Below the pieces are notes generated by a model, which saw only the letters and a list, made by a program, of their open reading frames with translations, ran no database searches and was not told where the DNA came from. A DNA stretch of 13,954 nt, from contig JBCCEV010000114.1 of NCBI GenBank assembly GCA_039030125.1, positions 1-13,954 of the forward strand, given 5' to 3'. A program made the position numbers and the translations under genes. Positions 1-6,283 of this stretch are shown piece by piece; position 1 is the first letter of the stretch; every line of letters starts with the position of its first letter. Origin of the DNA: JBCCEV01 sp039030125 (lineage in GTDB: Bacteria; Pseudomonadota; Gammaproteobacteria; Ga0077536).

Positions 1-70
1 AGAAGAGGTTTGGGTGTTGTTTCGTACTCGGCGAGCAGCGCTTTCAAATGGTCCACTAGCATACCGAAAT
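1..70 (-). pseudogene. 3' end of a thioredoxin-like gene, paralogue of the one at 2229
   Basis: Read on the minus strand, this stretch encodes ...LVDHLKALLAEYETTPKPLL, which aligns with the C-terminus LVNHIETLLAEYKTTP of the thioredoxin-like protein at 2229-2675. At DNA level bases 1-60 align without gaps to 2221-2280 (45 of 60 identical by hand count, with a 17-base identical core at 24-40). Similarity fades near base 70, where the palindrome at 71-93 begins, so the rest of the gene body (CxxC motif, N-terminus) is missing. The frame stays open to the left window edge, so the reading may continue with a few extra codons. It could instead be the tail of a chimeric gene lying to the left. What is seen is the homology; truncation is inferred from the absence of any upstream thioredoxin-like sequence before the GST gene. 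Confidence 0.6.
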
Positions 71-94
71 AAACGGGGTCAGCCCCCTTTTTTA
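71..94. repeat. GGGG/CCCC palindrome, copy a
   Basis: GGGG (75-78), loop TCAG, CCCCC (83-87), then six T. It has the same build as the palindromes at 5130, 10488 and 11014 and lies between the truncated thioredoxin tail (1-70) and the 3' end of the GST-like gene. It could act as a weak transcription terminator, but its position at the end of the gene homology suggests a recombination or insertion point. Confidence 0.55.
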
Positions 95-161
95 CTGGAG
101 GCAATTTACACAATCCGTCAATGCGTGTGTTAGTGGATTAAGTAAACTTCCCTATACGATG

Positions 162-1346
162 CTATTCGACGACGTAAGCGTAATCGACGCGCCGCATATT
201 TCGCCTTAGCCGAACGCAAAAAAAATCGTCTGCGCCAACCGCGTGTAGGATGTTTTTGTGACTTTCCAGTTGCTCCGCATTCATACTGGCCTCCAATGCA
301 ATTAAGCGTAACTGTAGGATCACGGGATCTAGAAATACGTGGCCCCCGGTCAAGCCGCCTGGTGGAGATTGTGCAACTTCATCGAGTGCTTGATGAACCA
401 ATTTTCTGTCATTGCGCGAAATAATTGCACCAGCGGATCGAGGGGGATCGACATCAAGCCAGTGGTTGTAAGCCGCAATCGTCGCACGCAGTTCGGGCGC
501 ATGGTGGGAAACGAGCATCTGCGTCAGAGCGGTGAGCGTTTCCGGTAATTCGTTATCACTGAAAAAATCAGGCGCGACATACCAAACTTCCGGGTCCACT
601 ATCACCGCACGATTCATTGTCTCTATCCAACGATAGAGTGCTGGGGCTTTGAGTTTCAACACAGAGCTTGATGACGGGTCACGACCCACGTGCGCGTAGA
701 GAAACGCCACTAAACCAAAATCGGCAATCGATGGGCGCCCTCCCAACACATACGGATAGTCGAGAAAGTGCACATTGAGAAGTTCATACATTGCAAGGTA
801 TTCGTCACTTCGATCAGATATGCCCGCAGCTTCGACATGCTTGGTAGCCATCTCTGCAAGCAATTCACCGGCTAGCTTCTCCTTGCCTGCCTTGCGCTTA
901 GCATCTATTACCGCTTTCGTTTCCAAGCTTCGGCAGAACTCGCCAAGTGCGTACTGGCGATTCTCCTTGGTAGTTTTCCATCGTTCGTAGACAGCAGTTA
1001 GAAAGTGACGCTCCGAAGCACAGTTGTGAATCAACCATGCTAGTCCTGCCATTACCTTGTTCTGAGGAATCATCGCGTTTTCCGGAAATCGCTTTTCAAA
1101 ATATTCGATGGCCTCGATGGAATCAGCAATGATCTCGCCGTGGGGCGTTTCAATTATCGGCAGGGTAAAATGCCCAACGCGTGGTACTACGCGATCGTTG
1201 TACTCGGGGTGCGATGGATTGATCTCAACATAGTTGATGCGTTTCTTGATGAGATAGGAACGTAATTGTGCTGAGTAATAAGAGCTGTTCATCGCCCAAA
1301 GCACGTATTTGTCCTGCGCAATTTCGCGGACGCTGTTTATGCGCAT
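162..1346 (-). CDS. Glutathione S-transferase-like protein with C-terminal extension
   Basis: A 394-residue soluble protein. Residues about 12-88 form a GST N-terminal thioredoxin-fold domain, including the cis-Pro loop (LPIIETPHG) and the glutathione-contact region DSIEAIEYFEKRFP. Residues about 100-250 are the all-helical GST C-terminal domain, with the family signature YVLGGRPSIADFGL. The last ~140 residues lie outside the canonical ~210-residue GST, so the protein is nearly twice the usual length and the tail has no recognised motif. No Cys or clear catalytic Ser/Tyr can be assigned at the start of helix 1 (MNSSYYSAQLRSYL carries Ser/Tyr candidates). The start at 1346 is supported by AAGGAG seven bases upstream. 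No signal peptide is seen. Palindrome copies lie on both sides (71 and 1369). The substrate is unknown; glutathione-dependent detoxification is inferred from the fold only. Confidence 0.85.
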   Translation of the reverse strand: MRINSVREIAQDKYVLWAMNSSYYSAQLRSYLIKKRINYVEINPSHPEYNDRVVPRVGHFTLPIIETPHGEIIADSIEAIEYFEKRFPENAMIPQNKVMAGLAWLIHNCASERHFLTAVYERWKTTKENRQYALGEFCRSLETKAVIDAKRKAGKEKLAGELLAEMATKHVEAAGISDRSDEYLAMYELLNVHFLDYPYVLGGRPSIADFGLVAFLYAHVGRDPSSSSVLKLKAPALYRWIETMNRAVIVDPEVWYVAPDFFSDNELPETLTALTQMLVSHHAPELRATIAAYNHWLDVDPPRSAGAIISRNDRKLVHQALDEVAQSPPGGLTGGHVFLDPVILQLRLIALEASMNAEQLESHKNILHAVGADDFFCVRLRRNMRRVDYAYVVE

Positions 1347-1368
1347 TTGCTGGCTCCTTATTAATGCA

Positions 1369-1390
1369 GGGACGCGATACCCCTTTTTTT
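1369..1390. repeat. Degenerate palindrome, copy b
   Basis: GGG (1369-1371), eight bases, CCCC (1380-1383), then seven T. It matches the layout of the better palindromes but has a diverged loop and no long A-rich left arm. It sits just upstream of the ribosome binding site of the GST-like gene, where it could also affect transcription. This is the weakest GG/CC copy in the list except for the half-site at 2799. Confidence 0.3.
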
Positions 1391-1523
1391 ACGACGCGGG
1401 ACCATCAGAAAGCTTAATGTAAAGGCCAGGTGAGCAACTCAGCTAAAGCCATTGACGACGGCCACACAAAAAAACAATGGGTCTAAAAATAGGTATTGTC
1501 GCCCTGATCTCGCCTCATATTCG

Positions 1524-2000
1524 TTATCTATTGCCCGGCGCGACTACCGCAGTCGCTTCGATTTCAACCAGATACTTTGGCAATGCTAATGCGGTTACTC
1601 CAACTAAGGTACTTGCGGGTCGGTTCTCCTTCGGGAAGAACTCATTGCGAACGTTACGGAACAACTCTAGATGTGATTCGTTGTAATCAACGATATACGT
1701 GTTCATTTTTACAATATCGCTCAAGCTTGCACCCGCATCGCTGAGTTGCGACTTTAGTTCCACAAACGCGCCGCGCAGCTGGTCTTAAAGTGTCTCTCCC
1801 TCGCTGACTTGACCCGACGTATAAAGCGTCCTTACGCCATTCGCGGACACAGAAACAACTTGGGTGTAGCCAGCCGCTGGGTTGATAAAATCTCGTTTGG
1901 TTGATTCGGCGCCGGCATTACCCAACGGAAGAACTGCGGCACCCGTGAGCAATAGCAATGCACTCCCAAATCTCGTGTAGAATTTTTTAAAGAAAAACAT
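1524..2000 (-). pseudogene. Secreted RidA/YjgF-family protein, interrupted by an in-frame stop
   Basis: The reading starts at ATG 1998-2000, with AAGGAG seven bases upstream, and runs in one frame to TAA at 1524-1526, except for a TAA at 1785-1787 (codon 72). Without that stop the product would be 158 residues. Residues 1-31 are a signal peptide (basic start, ALLLLTGAAVLPLG core, likely cleavage after AGA). A RidA domain follows, with the TSGQVSEGE strand before the stop and LSDAGASLSDIVKMNTYIVD and PASTLVGVTALALPKYLVEIEA after it. Both halves still look like normal protein, so the stop is recent, a sequencing error, or suppressed. A GAA-to-TAA change would explain it in one step. RidA proteins deaminate reactive enamines/imines, but the usual catalytic Arg of the P-x-R-S motif is absent here (PAST). 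Export to the periplasm is unusual for the family. Confidence 0.8.
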
Positions 2001-2228
2001 CGCAATACTCCTTGTAGTTGAACGAAAAGATAATCTAAAAGAGGAGGACCTCACGAAGCCGTTTGGTCACTGCTTCATCTTACAGTCGCGTTAAACCCAT
2101 GCGCAAAAACCTAAACGCTAAGGGGTTAGGCGACCATTGGAGCAGCCGATCGACCCGCTGATCCCGAGTATCCCAAAAGCCGGGTAATCAATAGGAAAAT
2201 CGAGGACGCGAGAGGAAGCGTCGAAAGC

Positions 2229-2675
2229 TTAGGGCGTCGTTTTGTACTCGGCGAGCAGCGTTTCGATATGGTTCACCAGCTGATCGTAATCGGCCTGCCC
2301 CTCCTCGTAGCTACCGCCCGGGTGTACGTATCTGATGCGCCCACGACGATCGATTAGAAACGATACGCTGGTCCAACTCCGGGGTTCGGCGTTAAGCCAC
2401 CACTCGTTCAGCGTCCGCCACTCACGATCGATGGCGATGGGAAACTCGAAGCCTAACTTGGCCGCGTATTTCGCAACGGCTCCCTCTGAGAGGGGCGCGG
2501 AGAGTTTGTGATGATAGATCCCCACCACGGTCAAACCATCATCAGCATATCGATGGTGCCAGGTATTGAGCGCTGCCGATGAAGCTTCGCAAAAAGGACA
2601 TGCCGGTGCCGTCCACCAGCGAACCAGTACCACGCGATCACGAAGATCGTTCACCGTTAGCGGTTGCGAGTTCAA
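2229..2675 (-). CDS. Thioredoxin/TlpA-like redoxin domain protein
   Basis: From the TTG at 2673-2675 this gives 148 residues. The strand VVLVRWWTAPACPFC places a thioredoxin-type CxxC (CPFC, Cys26 and Cys29) after the first beta strand, as in TlpA/AhpC-like redoxins. A redoxin-like middle (VGIYHHKL, FPIAID) and the strand SFLIDRRGRIRYVHPGG follow, so the domain is complete. Such proteins reduce or transfer disulfides, usually in the periplasm when exported. The TTG start has no ribosome binding site, and the same frame continues upstream to 2798 with an export-signal-like sequence, so 2675 is probably not the original start. The stop is at 2229-2231. The last 60 bases are duplicated at window positions 1-60. 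The partner is unknown; a RidA pseudogene lies downstream. Confidence 0.75.
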   Translation of the reverse strand: MNSQPLTVNDLRDRVVLVRWWTAPACPFCEASSAALNTWHHRYADDGLTVVGIYHHKLSAPLSEGAVAKYAAKLGFEFPIAIDREWRTLNEWWLNAEPRSWTSVSFLIDRRGRIRYVHPGGSYEEGQADYDQLVNHIETLLAEYKTTP

Positions 2676-2798
2676 CCAATCGTTTAGGTGCCATTCGCTC
2701 GTGGTGATCGGTTCGCTCAGCTCAAGTACTTCGCCGTATAGAAGATGTGGGGCGAGTAAGAGGCCCGCGACGACATAGGTTAAAAGTTGCTTGTTGAC
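2676..2798 (-). other. In-frame signal-peptide-like leader of the thioredoxin-like gene, without start codon
   Basis: The frame of the thioredoxin-like gene is open back to a TAG at 2802-2804. The codons from 2798 read V-N-K-Q-L-L-T-Y-V-V-A-G-L-L-L-A-P-H-L-L, then YGEV: a typical basic n-region and hydrophobic core with a possible cleavage after LYG. The first codon is GTC (2796-2798), where ATG or GTG would be expected. AAAGGGG lies at a workable distance upstream. So either GTC is used as a very weak start, or a start codon was lost by mutation (GTG to GTC is one base), or the adjoining palindrome half-site replaced it. Confidence 0.55.
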
Positions 2799-2811
2799 GT
2801 CCTACCCCTTT
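2799..2811. repeat. Possible palindrome half-site, copy c
   Basis: On the minus strand this reads AAAGGGGTAGGAC, one mismatch from the AAAGGGGTCGGAG left arm and loop of the copy at 11014. No matching right arm follows; instead the start-less leader of the thioredoxin-like gene begins directly after it. It may simply be a G-rich ribosome binding site. Confidence 0.25.
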
Positions 2812-3093
2812 CAGGGTTCATTGCATGACTCAGCCATCACCGGCGAGATACGAGTGACTTCAAGTAATGGACCACTGAATAGAGGGGTCCGCGTCCTTTT
2901 TGCCTTCAACAAAGTATAGAGCGACGTACGGCGTTCGATCCAAGGCCCAAACCTGATCGAACGTGCTGAGATATATGGTGGCCAGGGACAGGGTCCCTCC
3001 CCAATAATATGGGCGGCCAAGGATTTTCAGTTTGCTCTGGAATTGACGGTTTTCTGAAGCCTAGAGACACTTTTTGGGGAAACGTTCGGATGA
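2812..3093. other. Stretch without a supported gene
   Basis: Apart from the degenerate palindrome at 2882 and a short inverted repeat AGGGAC-AGG-GTCCCT near 2985-2999, nothing firm is visible. Minus-strand readings of about 70 residues (2811-3020 and 2906-3133) lack ribosome binding sites and any recognisable motif. With the remnant at 3106-3270 and the Rieske leader, the whole gap between 2811 and 3403 holds no complete gene. Confidence 0.5.
2882..2902. repeat. Degenerate palindrome, copy d
   Basis: GAGGGGTCCGCGTCCTTTTT matches AGGGGTCAGACCCTTTTT at 10491 in arms and spacing, but the stem is weakened by loop changes. Similarity continues to the right: both are followed within a few bases by GCCT(T/-)CAACAA, so more than the palindrome itself appears to be shared. 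Confidence 0.4.
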
Positions 3094-3105
3094 ACTTTCG
3101 GTTTT

Positions 3106-3270
3106 TTGTCTCGAAATTTTTTTTTAAACCCAAGCAAAACTCCCGTCGGATCTACGTCCGCGCATGGCGCGCTTTGGTTTGCGCCCATTGCGGGGGTGAG
3201 TCCACTGGAAGTGAATAACATCTTTACCGACATCATGACGAAGGTGAAGCCGCTGATGAAGACTTTATGA
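3106..3270 (+). pseudogene. C-terminal remnant of an unrecognised gene
   Basis: In plus frame 1 a protein-like stretch includes LNPSKTPVGSTSAHGALW, FAPIAGVSPLEVNNIF and TDIMTKVKPLMKTL, ending at TGA 3268-3270. It looks more like real protein than the overlapping minus-strand reading (3027-3287). It has no start codon with a ribosome binding site; TTG at 3106 is the only upstream candidate before a TGA at 3091. A run of nine T (3117-3125) lies at its left edge. A frame from ATG 3009 would join it if that run had one T fewer, giving about 86 residues, so a homopolymer frameshift is possible. I do not recognise the family. Confidence that the stretch was once coding is moderate. Confidence 0.35.
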
Positions 3271-3402
3271 TCGGTGGCTTGCCGCATCGTTAGAGGCCTT
3301 ATGGATCTCGCAGAGTGCTTATCGGTTCCTGAATCGACGGTGGTTATGACGCGAAAATAGGTATACTTTTCCGAGTACTACCCAAGCTGAAGGCTGCCAA
3401 CT

Positions 3403-4692
3403 ATGGCGACTCAACCCGACGATCTACACATCCCAGAACGCTTGCCTGTTACGCCGCTACCCTCTGATCTTGGTCGGCGTTGGCGCGAACGTTGGCCACA
3501 AATGGGCACCGACCCGGTCCCTGTCGCGCCGGTGGTTTCAAGGGAATATTTTGAATGGGAACGCGATTACCTTTTTAAGAAGGTTTGGCTGAATGTCGGC
3601 ACGGCTGACGAGATCCCAAATCCTGGTGACTACATTGTTCGTGAGATCTATTGCGCTAACGTCTCGGTTCTGATCATGCGCGGTAAAGACGGTGGCATCG
3701 CGGCCTTTCACAATGTTTGCCGTCACCGTGGTAACAAGCTGGTCTGGGATTACCGTGGCCACCGCAAGGGCGGCGCCTGGGCTTGCCCGTTTCACGGTTT
3801 CACCTACAACGCTCGCGGCGAGTTGATCTTCGTGCCGGAGGAAGGCAATTTCGCCCAATCGATGTGCCGCAAGGTCAATTTGCCACCGGTGAATCACGCT
3901 GTTTACAAAGGGTTCATCTTTATCTGCCTCGATCCAGAACCCGAAGAGTCGCTTGAGAGCTTCTTAGGACCGATAAAAAAGCACCTCGATGATTATCCCT
4001 TCGAGTCTTTGCCGCATCGATATCACTACCAAACGTTTCAACGATCCAACTGGAAACTGGGGCTCGATGCGCAGTCGGAGGTTTATCACGCACCTTATCT
4101 GCATGGTCAAACGTGGCCGAAATTATTCAACAGCGACGAGCGGCCACACGTCGAAAGTCTTGATATGGTGTTCTACGACCGCCATCGCTACAGCAACTGG
4201 CCCGGCAACCCCAACTATTCGCCAAAAGACATCGAGGTCTTTGCGCTCGCCAAATATAGCTCCATCGCACGGCTTGGGGAGACTGGCGATCCTTCAGGAC
4301 CGGAGATCAATCGCAGCGGTGCACCCGACTGGGGCTTCGATATCGTGCATTTATTCCCCAACACCAACGTCATGGTACTTCCCGGGGTGTGGCATACGCA
4401 TCAATTCTGGCCGATCTCCGAGAGCCACATGTTGTGGGAGCTGAAGATCCACATGCCGAAACCGGAGAATGCGGGCGAGCGCTTCTCCGAAGAGTACGGG
4501 CGCGTCCTGTTGCGTGACGCGCTCCGTGAAGATGCGACTACCCATGAACGTACGCAGGAAGCGCTCGAGTCCGGCGCCATCGACGAAATCTATTTGCAGG
4601 ATGAAGAAGCGTTCGTGCGCCACAACTATTGGGCCGTTGATCAGGAGATCCGCCGGCACCGGGAAGGGACGCGGGAGCGTATCGAATCATGA
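3403..4692 (+). CDS. Rieske non-heme iron oxygenase, alpha (catalytic) subunit
   Basis: A 429-residue protein of normal length for ring-hydroxylating oxygenase alpha subunits. The N-terminal Rieske domain carries Cys106-x-His108 and Cys128-x2-His131 (CRHRG and CPFHGF), binding a [2Fe-2S] cluster. The C-terminal catalytic domain shows EVYHAPYLH, with His229 and His234 as mononuclear iron ligands and Glu226 at the position of the bridging acidic residue. Asp377 (REDATTHERTQEALESG) is the likely third ligand. Such enzymes add oxygen to aromatic or other hydrophobic substrates, or demethylate them, using electrons from a reductase; none is encoded here. The start at 3403 has AAGG ten bases upstream, and a TATACT hexamer at 3362-3367 may be a -10 element without a clear -35. 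The substrate cannot be told from sequence. It is translationally coupled to the next gene by an ATGA overlap. Confidence 0.92.
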   Translation: MATQPDDLHIPERLPVTPLPSDLGRRWRERWPQMGTDPVPVAPVVSREYFEWERDYLFKKVWLNVGTADEIPNPGDYIVREIYCANVSVLIMRGKDGGIAAFHNVCRHRGNKLVWDYRGHRKGGAWACPFHGFTYNARGELIFVPEEGNFAQSMCRKVNLPPVNHAVYKGFIFICLDPEPEESLESFLGPIKKHLDDYPFESLPHRYHYQTFQRSNWKLGLDAQSEVYHAPYLHGQTWPKLFNSDERPHVESLDMVFYDRHRYSNWPGNPNYSPKDIEVFALAKYSSIARLGETGDPSGPEINRSGAPDWGFDIVHLFPNTNVMVLPGVWHTHQFWPISESHMLWELKIHMPKPENAGERFSEEYGRVLLRDALREDATTHERTQEALESGAIDEIYLQDEEAFVRHNYWAVDQEIRRHREGTRERIES

Positions 4693-5081
4693 GCAGTTTC
4701 CTACTCCCCAACGAATTTAGCGCTCTGGAAACCCTTGCTGAGGATGGTTGGTGCCTGGACAACGAAATCGAGCGTACTCGAAAACGTCACGAGAGTAAGC
4801 CTGAGGCTTTGAGAAAGTTCTATGATCTTGTCGCCCCACGTCTGGAAGAAATCATCGATTATTTGAACACCAAGCCTTTCGATGACTTGGCTGGCGCTGA
4901 TCAGCGACTATTGTATTTGCTGCTTTCAATGGCGGAGGTGACTTTTGCGGTGGAGAAATTCGGCGGGGATGAATCCGGTTACACCGGTGTTCCATCGGAG
5001 CGTTTTGTTGCCGCACATGATTTGCCCGAGGGTGGTTTGCCGTTACCCGTTGAATATCGCCCTGCGCCAAAAGCGTCCTAG
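4689..5081 (+). CDS. Small protein of unknown function coupled to the Rieske oxygenase
   Basis: 130 residues, starting inside the stop of the oxygenase gene (ATGA, 4-bp overlap), which implies coupled translation and a linked role. The predicted character is mostly helical and acidic, with no signal peptide, membrane segment or Cys pair. Residues about 20-75 look like an amphipathic helical bundle (RKFYDLVAPRLEEIIDYL, then DDLAGADQRLLYLLLSMAEV). The C-terminal ~40 residues are Pro/Gly-rich (HDLPEGGLPLPVEYRPAP). It lacks the NTF2-like sequence of a classical oxygenase beta subunit and any ferredoxin motif, so it is not a standard partner. An accessory or assembly subunit is the simplest inference; I do not recognise the family. 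Confidence 0.8.
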   Translation: MSSFLLPNEFSALETLAEDGWCLDNEIERTRKRHESKPEALRKFYDLVAPRLEEIIDYLNTKPFDDLAGADQRLLYLLLSMAEVTFAVEKFGGDESGYTGVPSERFVAAHDLPEGGLPLPVEYRPAPKAS

Positions 5082-5106
5082 ATAAAGGAACGGGCTAACG
5101 GGCGAA

Positions 5107-5151
5107 ACGAGTCACCGGCGACTCGTAAAAAAAAGGGGCGGATCCCTTTTT
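5107..5151. terminator. Two hairpins between convergent genes (includes palindrome copy e)
   Basis: The 73-base gap between the oxygenase operon and the converging DUF3592-type gene holds two perfect inverted repeats. The first is ACGAGTC-6-GACTCGT (5107-5113/5120-5126). The second is AAAAAGGG-GCGGAT-CCCTTTTT (5130-5137/5144-5151). The second has an A-run on one side and a T-run on the other, so it can end transcripts from both directions. It is also a member of the dispersed palindrome family. The terminator role is inferred from position and shape. Confidence 0.55.
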
Positions 5152-5154
5152 GAT

Positions 5155-5598
5155 CTAACTGTTCTTAAATGTTTCGTAGATGATGTAGGTGAATATAATC
5201 GCGCCCATCACCATGCCGATATGGGTATCCCAACCCATTCTTTTTTCTAGATAGGAGTCCTGCGGGTTCCTCGGATTGAAATAGACCTTCACTACCTTTC
5301 CCACCGCGTATTGCCTCTGGATCCGATTAGCCTCTGACTGCGAGTCGGTTTCATTGTCGAGGATCCCGATTTTCTCATTCGCGTAGGTTCTTTTCCGCAC
5401 CTCATATTGGTACTCAACGACCGGCTGGTACTTCGTGTGATAGACGTGCTCTGTGTCCTTGTAGGTTTCGCTTTTGATCGATGATTCCGTAATTTGGCCG
5501 TCGACGCTCGGCCACCTGCTGACTGCAAGATCTTTCCAGATCAGATAACCGATGAAACGCCAAAGAAAGACCAGGATTAGAGCGCCGATCGCGGCCAT
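5155..5598 (-). CDS. DUF3592-type membrane protein
   Basis: 147 residues from ATG 5596-5598, chosen because GGAG lies six bases upstream; a TTG five codons earlier (5613) overlaps that ribosome binding site and is less likely. There is a transmembrane helix near the N-terminus (AAIGALILVFLWRFIGYLIW) and another at the C-terminus (IGMVMGAIIFTYIIYETF). Between them is a soluble domain with the DUF3592 pattern: W-P-x-V-D-G-x-I, PVVEYQYEV, KRTYANEKIG, then GKVVKVYFNPRNPQDSYLE. The topology puts both helices around one exposed loop domain. The function of the family is unknown. It is the last minus-strand gene after the sulfur-type operon, 97 bases downstream of it, and may or may not be cotranscribed. 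The convergent gap on its 3' side has a palindrome. Confidence 0.85.
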   Translation of the reverse strand: MAAIGALILVFLWRFIGYLIWKDLAVSRWPSVDGQITESSIKSETYKDTEHVYHTKYQPVVEYQYEVRKRTYANEKIGILDNETDSQSEANRIQRQYAVGKVVKVYFNPRNPQDSYLEKRMGWDTHIGMVMGAIIFTYIIYETFKNS

Positions 5599-5695
5599 GC
5601 TGCGCTCCTGCAAAACCGCGGAAAGGGCACCTTATCGGGCTATCCAGAGCAGTTCTGCGATTGCCAATAAAACGGCTTTGACGCCTGGCGCTTTG

Positions 5696-6283
5696 TTAGC
5701 CGTCCCCGGATCGGTCCCACAGGTTCGGCACCACGTCACTCGAATAACCGGAGATAAAATCTGATGCCGCGCCGGAGTCACGGTCCAGCACATGGCGGCG
5801 CACCGCGCCGATGTTCGCGCCATATATATGAATACTCACCGATGGTCCATCCGTTCGCGAGTTAACCACCTCGTGGATGTCGCCGACCGTCGGTGAGACG
5901 TGATCGATCTCGCCGACCCCCAAACGATGCTCGCCGGTCTGGTGCAGGTCGCTATCGCCCAATGCAAACTCGGTACACGCTTCCTCGCCGCGCATGACGC
6001 CAATCAAACCCCAGACCGTGTGATCGTGCACGGGCGTTTTGTGGCCAGGCCCCCAAACAAAGCTCACCACGCTGAAGCGTTCCAAGGGATCACAGTGCAA
6101 TAAATATTGTTGATAGCGATCCGGGTGCGGTTTAGCGAACGGATCGGGTAACCAGTCATCATGAGTCACCAGAGCGTGTAGTCGTTCGTCGATAACGGAG
6201 AAGATCTCGGGTTCGCGGGGCGACGTTGCGAGGAAGTCCGTGACGTCCCCAACGAAATCGCGAAAACGTGTAATGCTGCTCAC
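5696..6283 (-). CDS. Thiol dioxygenase, cysteine dioxygenase family (3-mercaptopropionate type)
   Basis: 195 residues, a cupin-fold iron enzyme that oxidises a thiol to a sulfinate with O2. His86 and His88 (PVHDHTVWG) and His137 (GDIHEVVN) match the three-His iron site. Ser150-x-His152-x-Tyr154 (SIHIY) is the conserved outer-sphere triad. At the place of the carboxylate-binding Arg60 of mammalian cysteine dioxygenase (Y-T-R) this protein has Y-Q-Q, so Gln59 replaces Arg. Bacterial Gln-type enzymes prefer 3-mercaptopropionate. The crosslinking Cys93 of mammalian enzymes is also absent. The start is GTG 6281-6283, overlapping the TGA of the CoA-transferase gene (GTGA), so the two are translationally coupled. 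No signal peptide: cytoplasmic. The family is sure; the 3-mercaptopropionate preference is inferred from one residue and from the neighbour. Confidence 0.88.
   Translation of the reverse strand: MSSITRFRDFVGDVTDFLATSPREPEIFSVIDERLHALVTHDDWLPDPFAKPHPDRYQQYLLHCDPLERFSVVSFVWGPGHKTPVHDHTVWGLIGVMRGEEACTEFALGDSDLHQTGEHRLGVGEIDHVSPTVGDIHEVVNSRTDGPSVSIHIYGANIGAVRRHVLDRDSGAASDFISGYSSDVVPNLWDRSGDG

Noticed and set aside
3027..3287. 86-residue minus-strand frame with a hydrophobic start
   Set aside because: No ribosome binding site and a Lys-rich low-complexity tail; the plus-strand reading is more protein-like, though this is not certain.
5621..5635. Small inverted repeat AAGG-GCA-CCTT upstream of the DUF3592-type gene
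   Set aside because: Four-base arms are expected by chance; too weak to count as another palindrome copy.
5681..5702. Integron attC-like ending (TAACAAAGCGCC over the stop of the thiol dioxygenase gene)
   Set aside because: No matching GTTRRRY core or inner palindrome follows within 150 bases, and the gene is part of an operon, not a cassette array.
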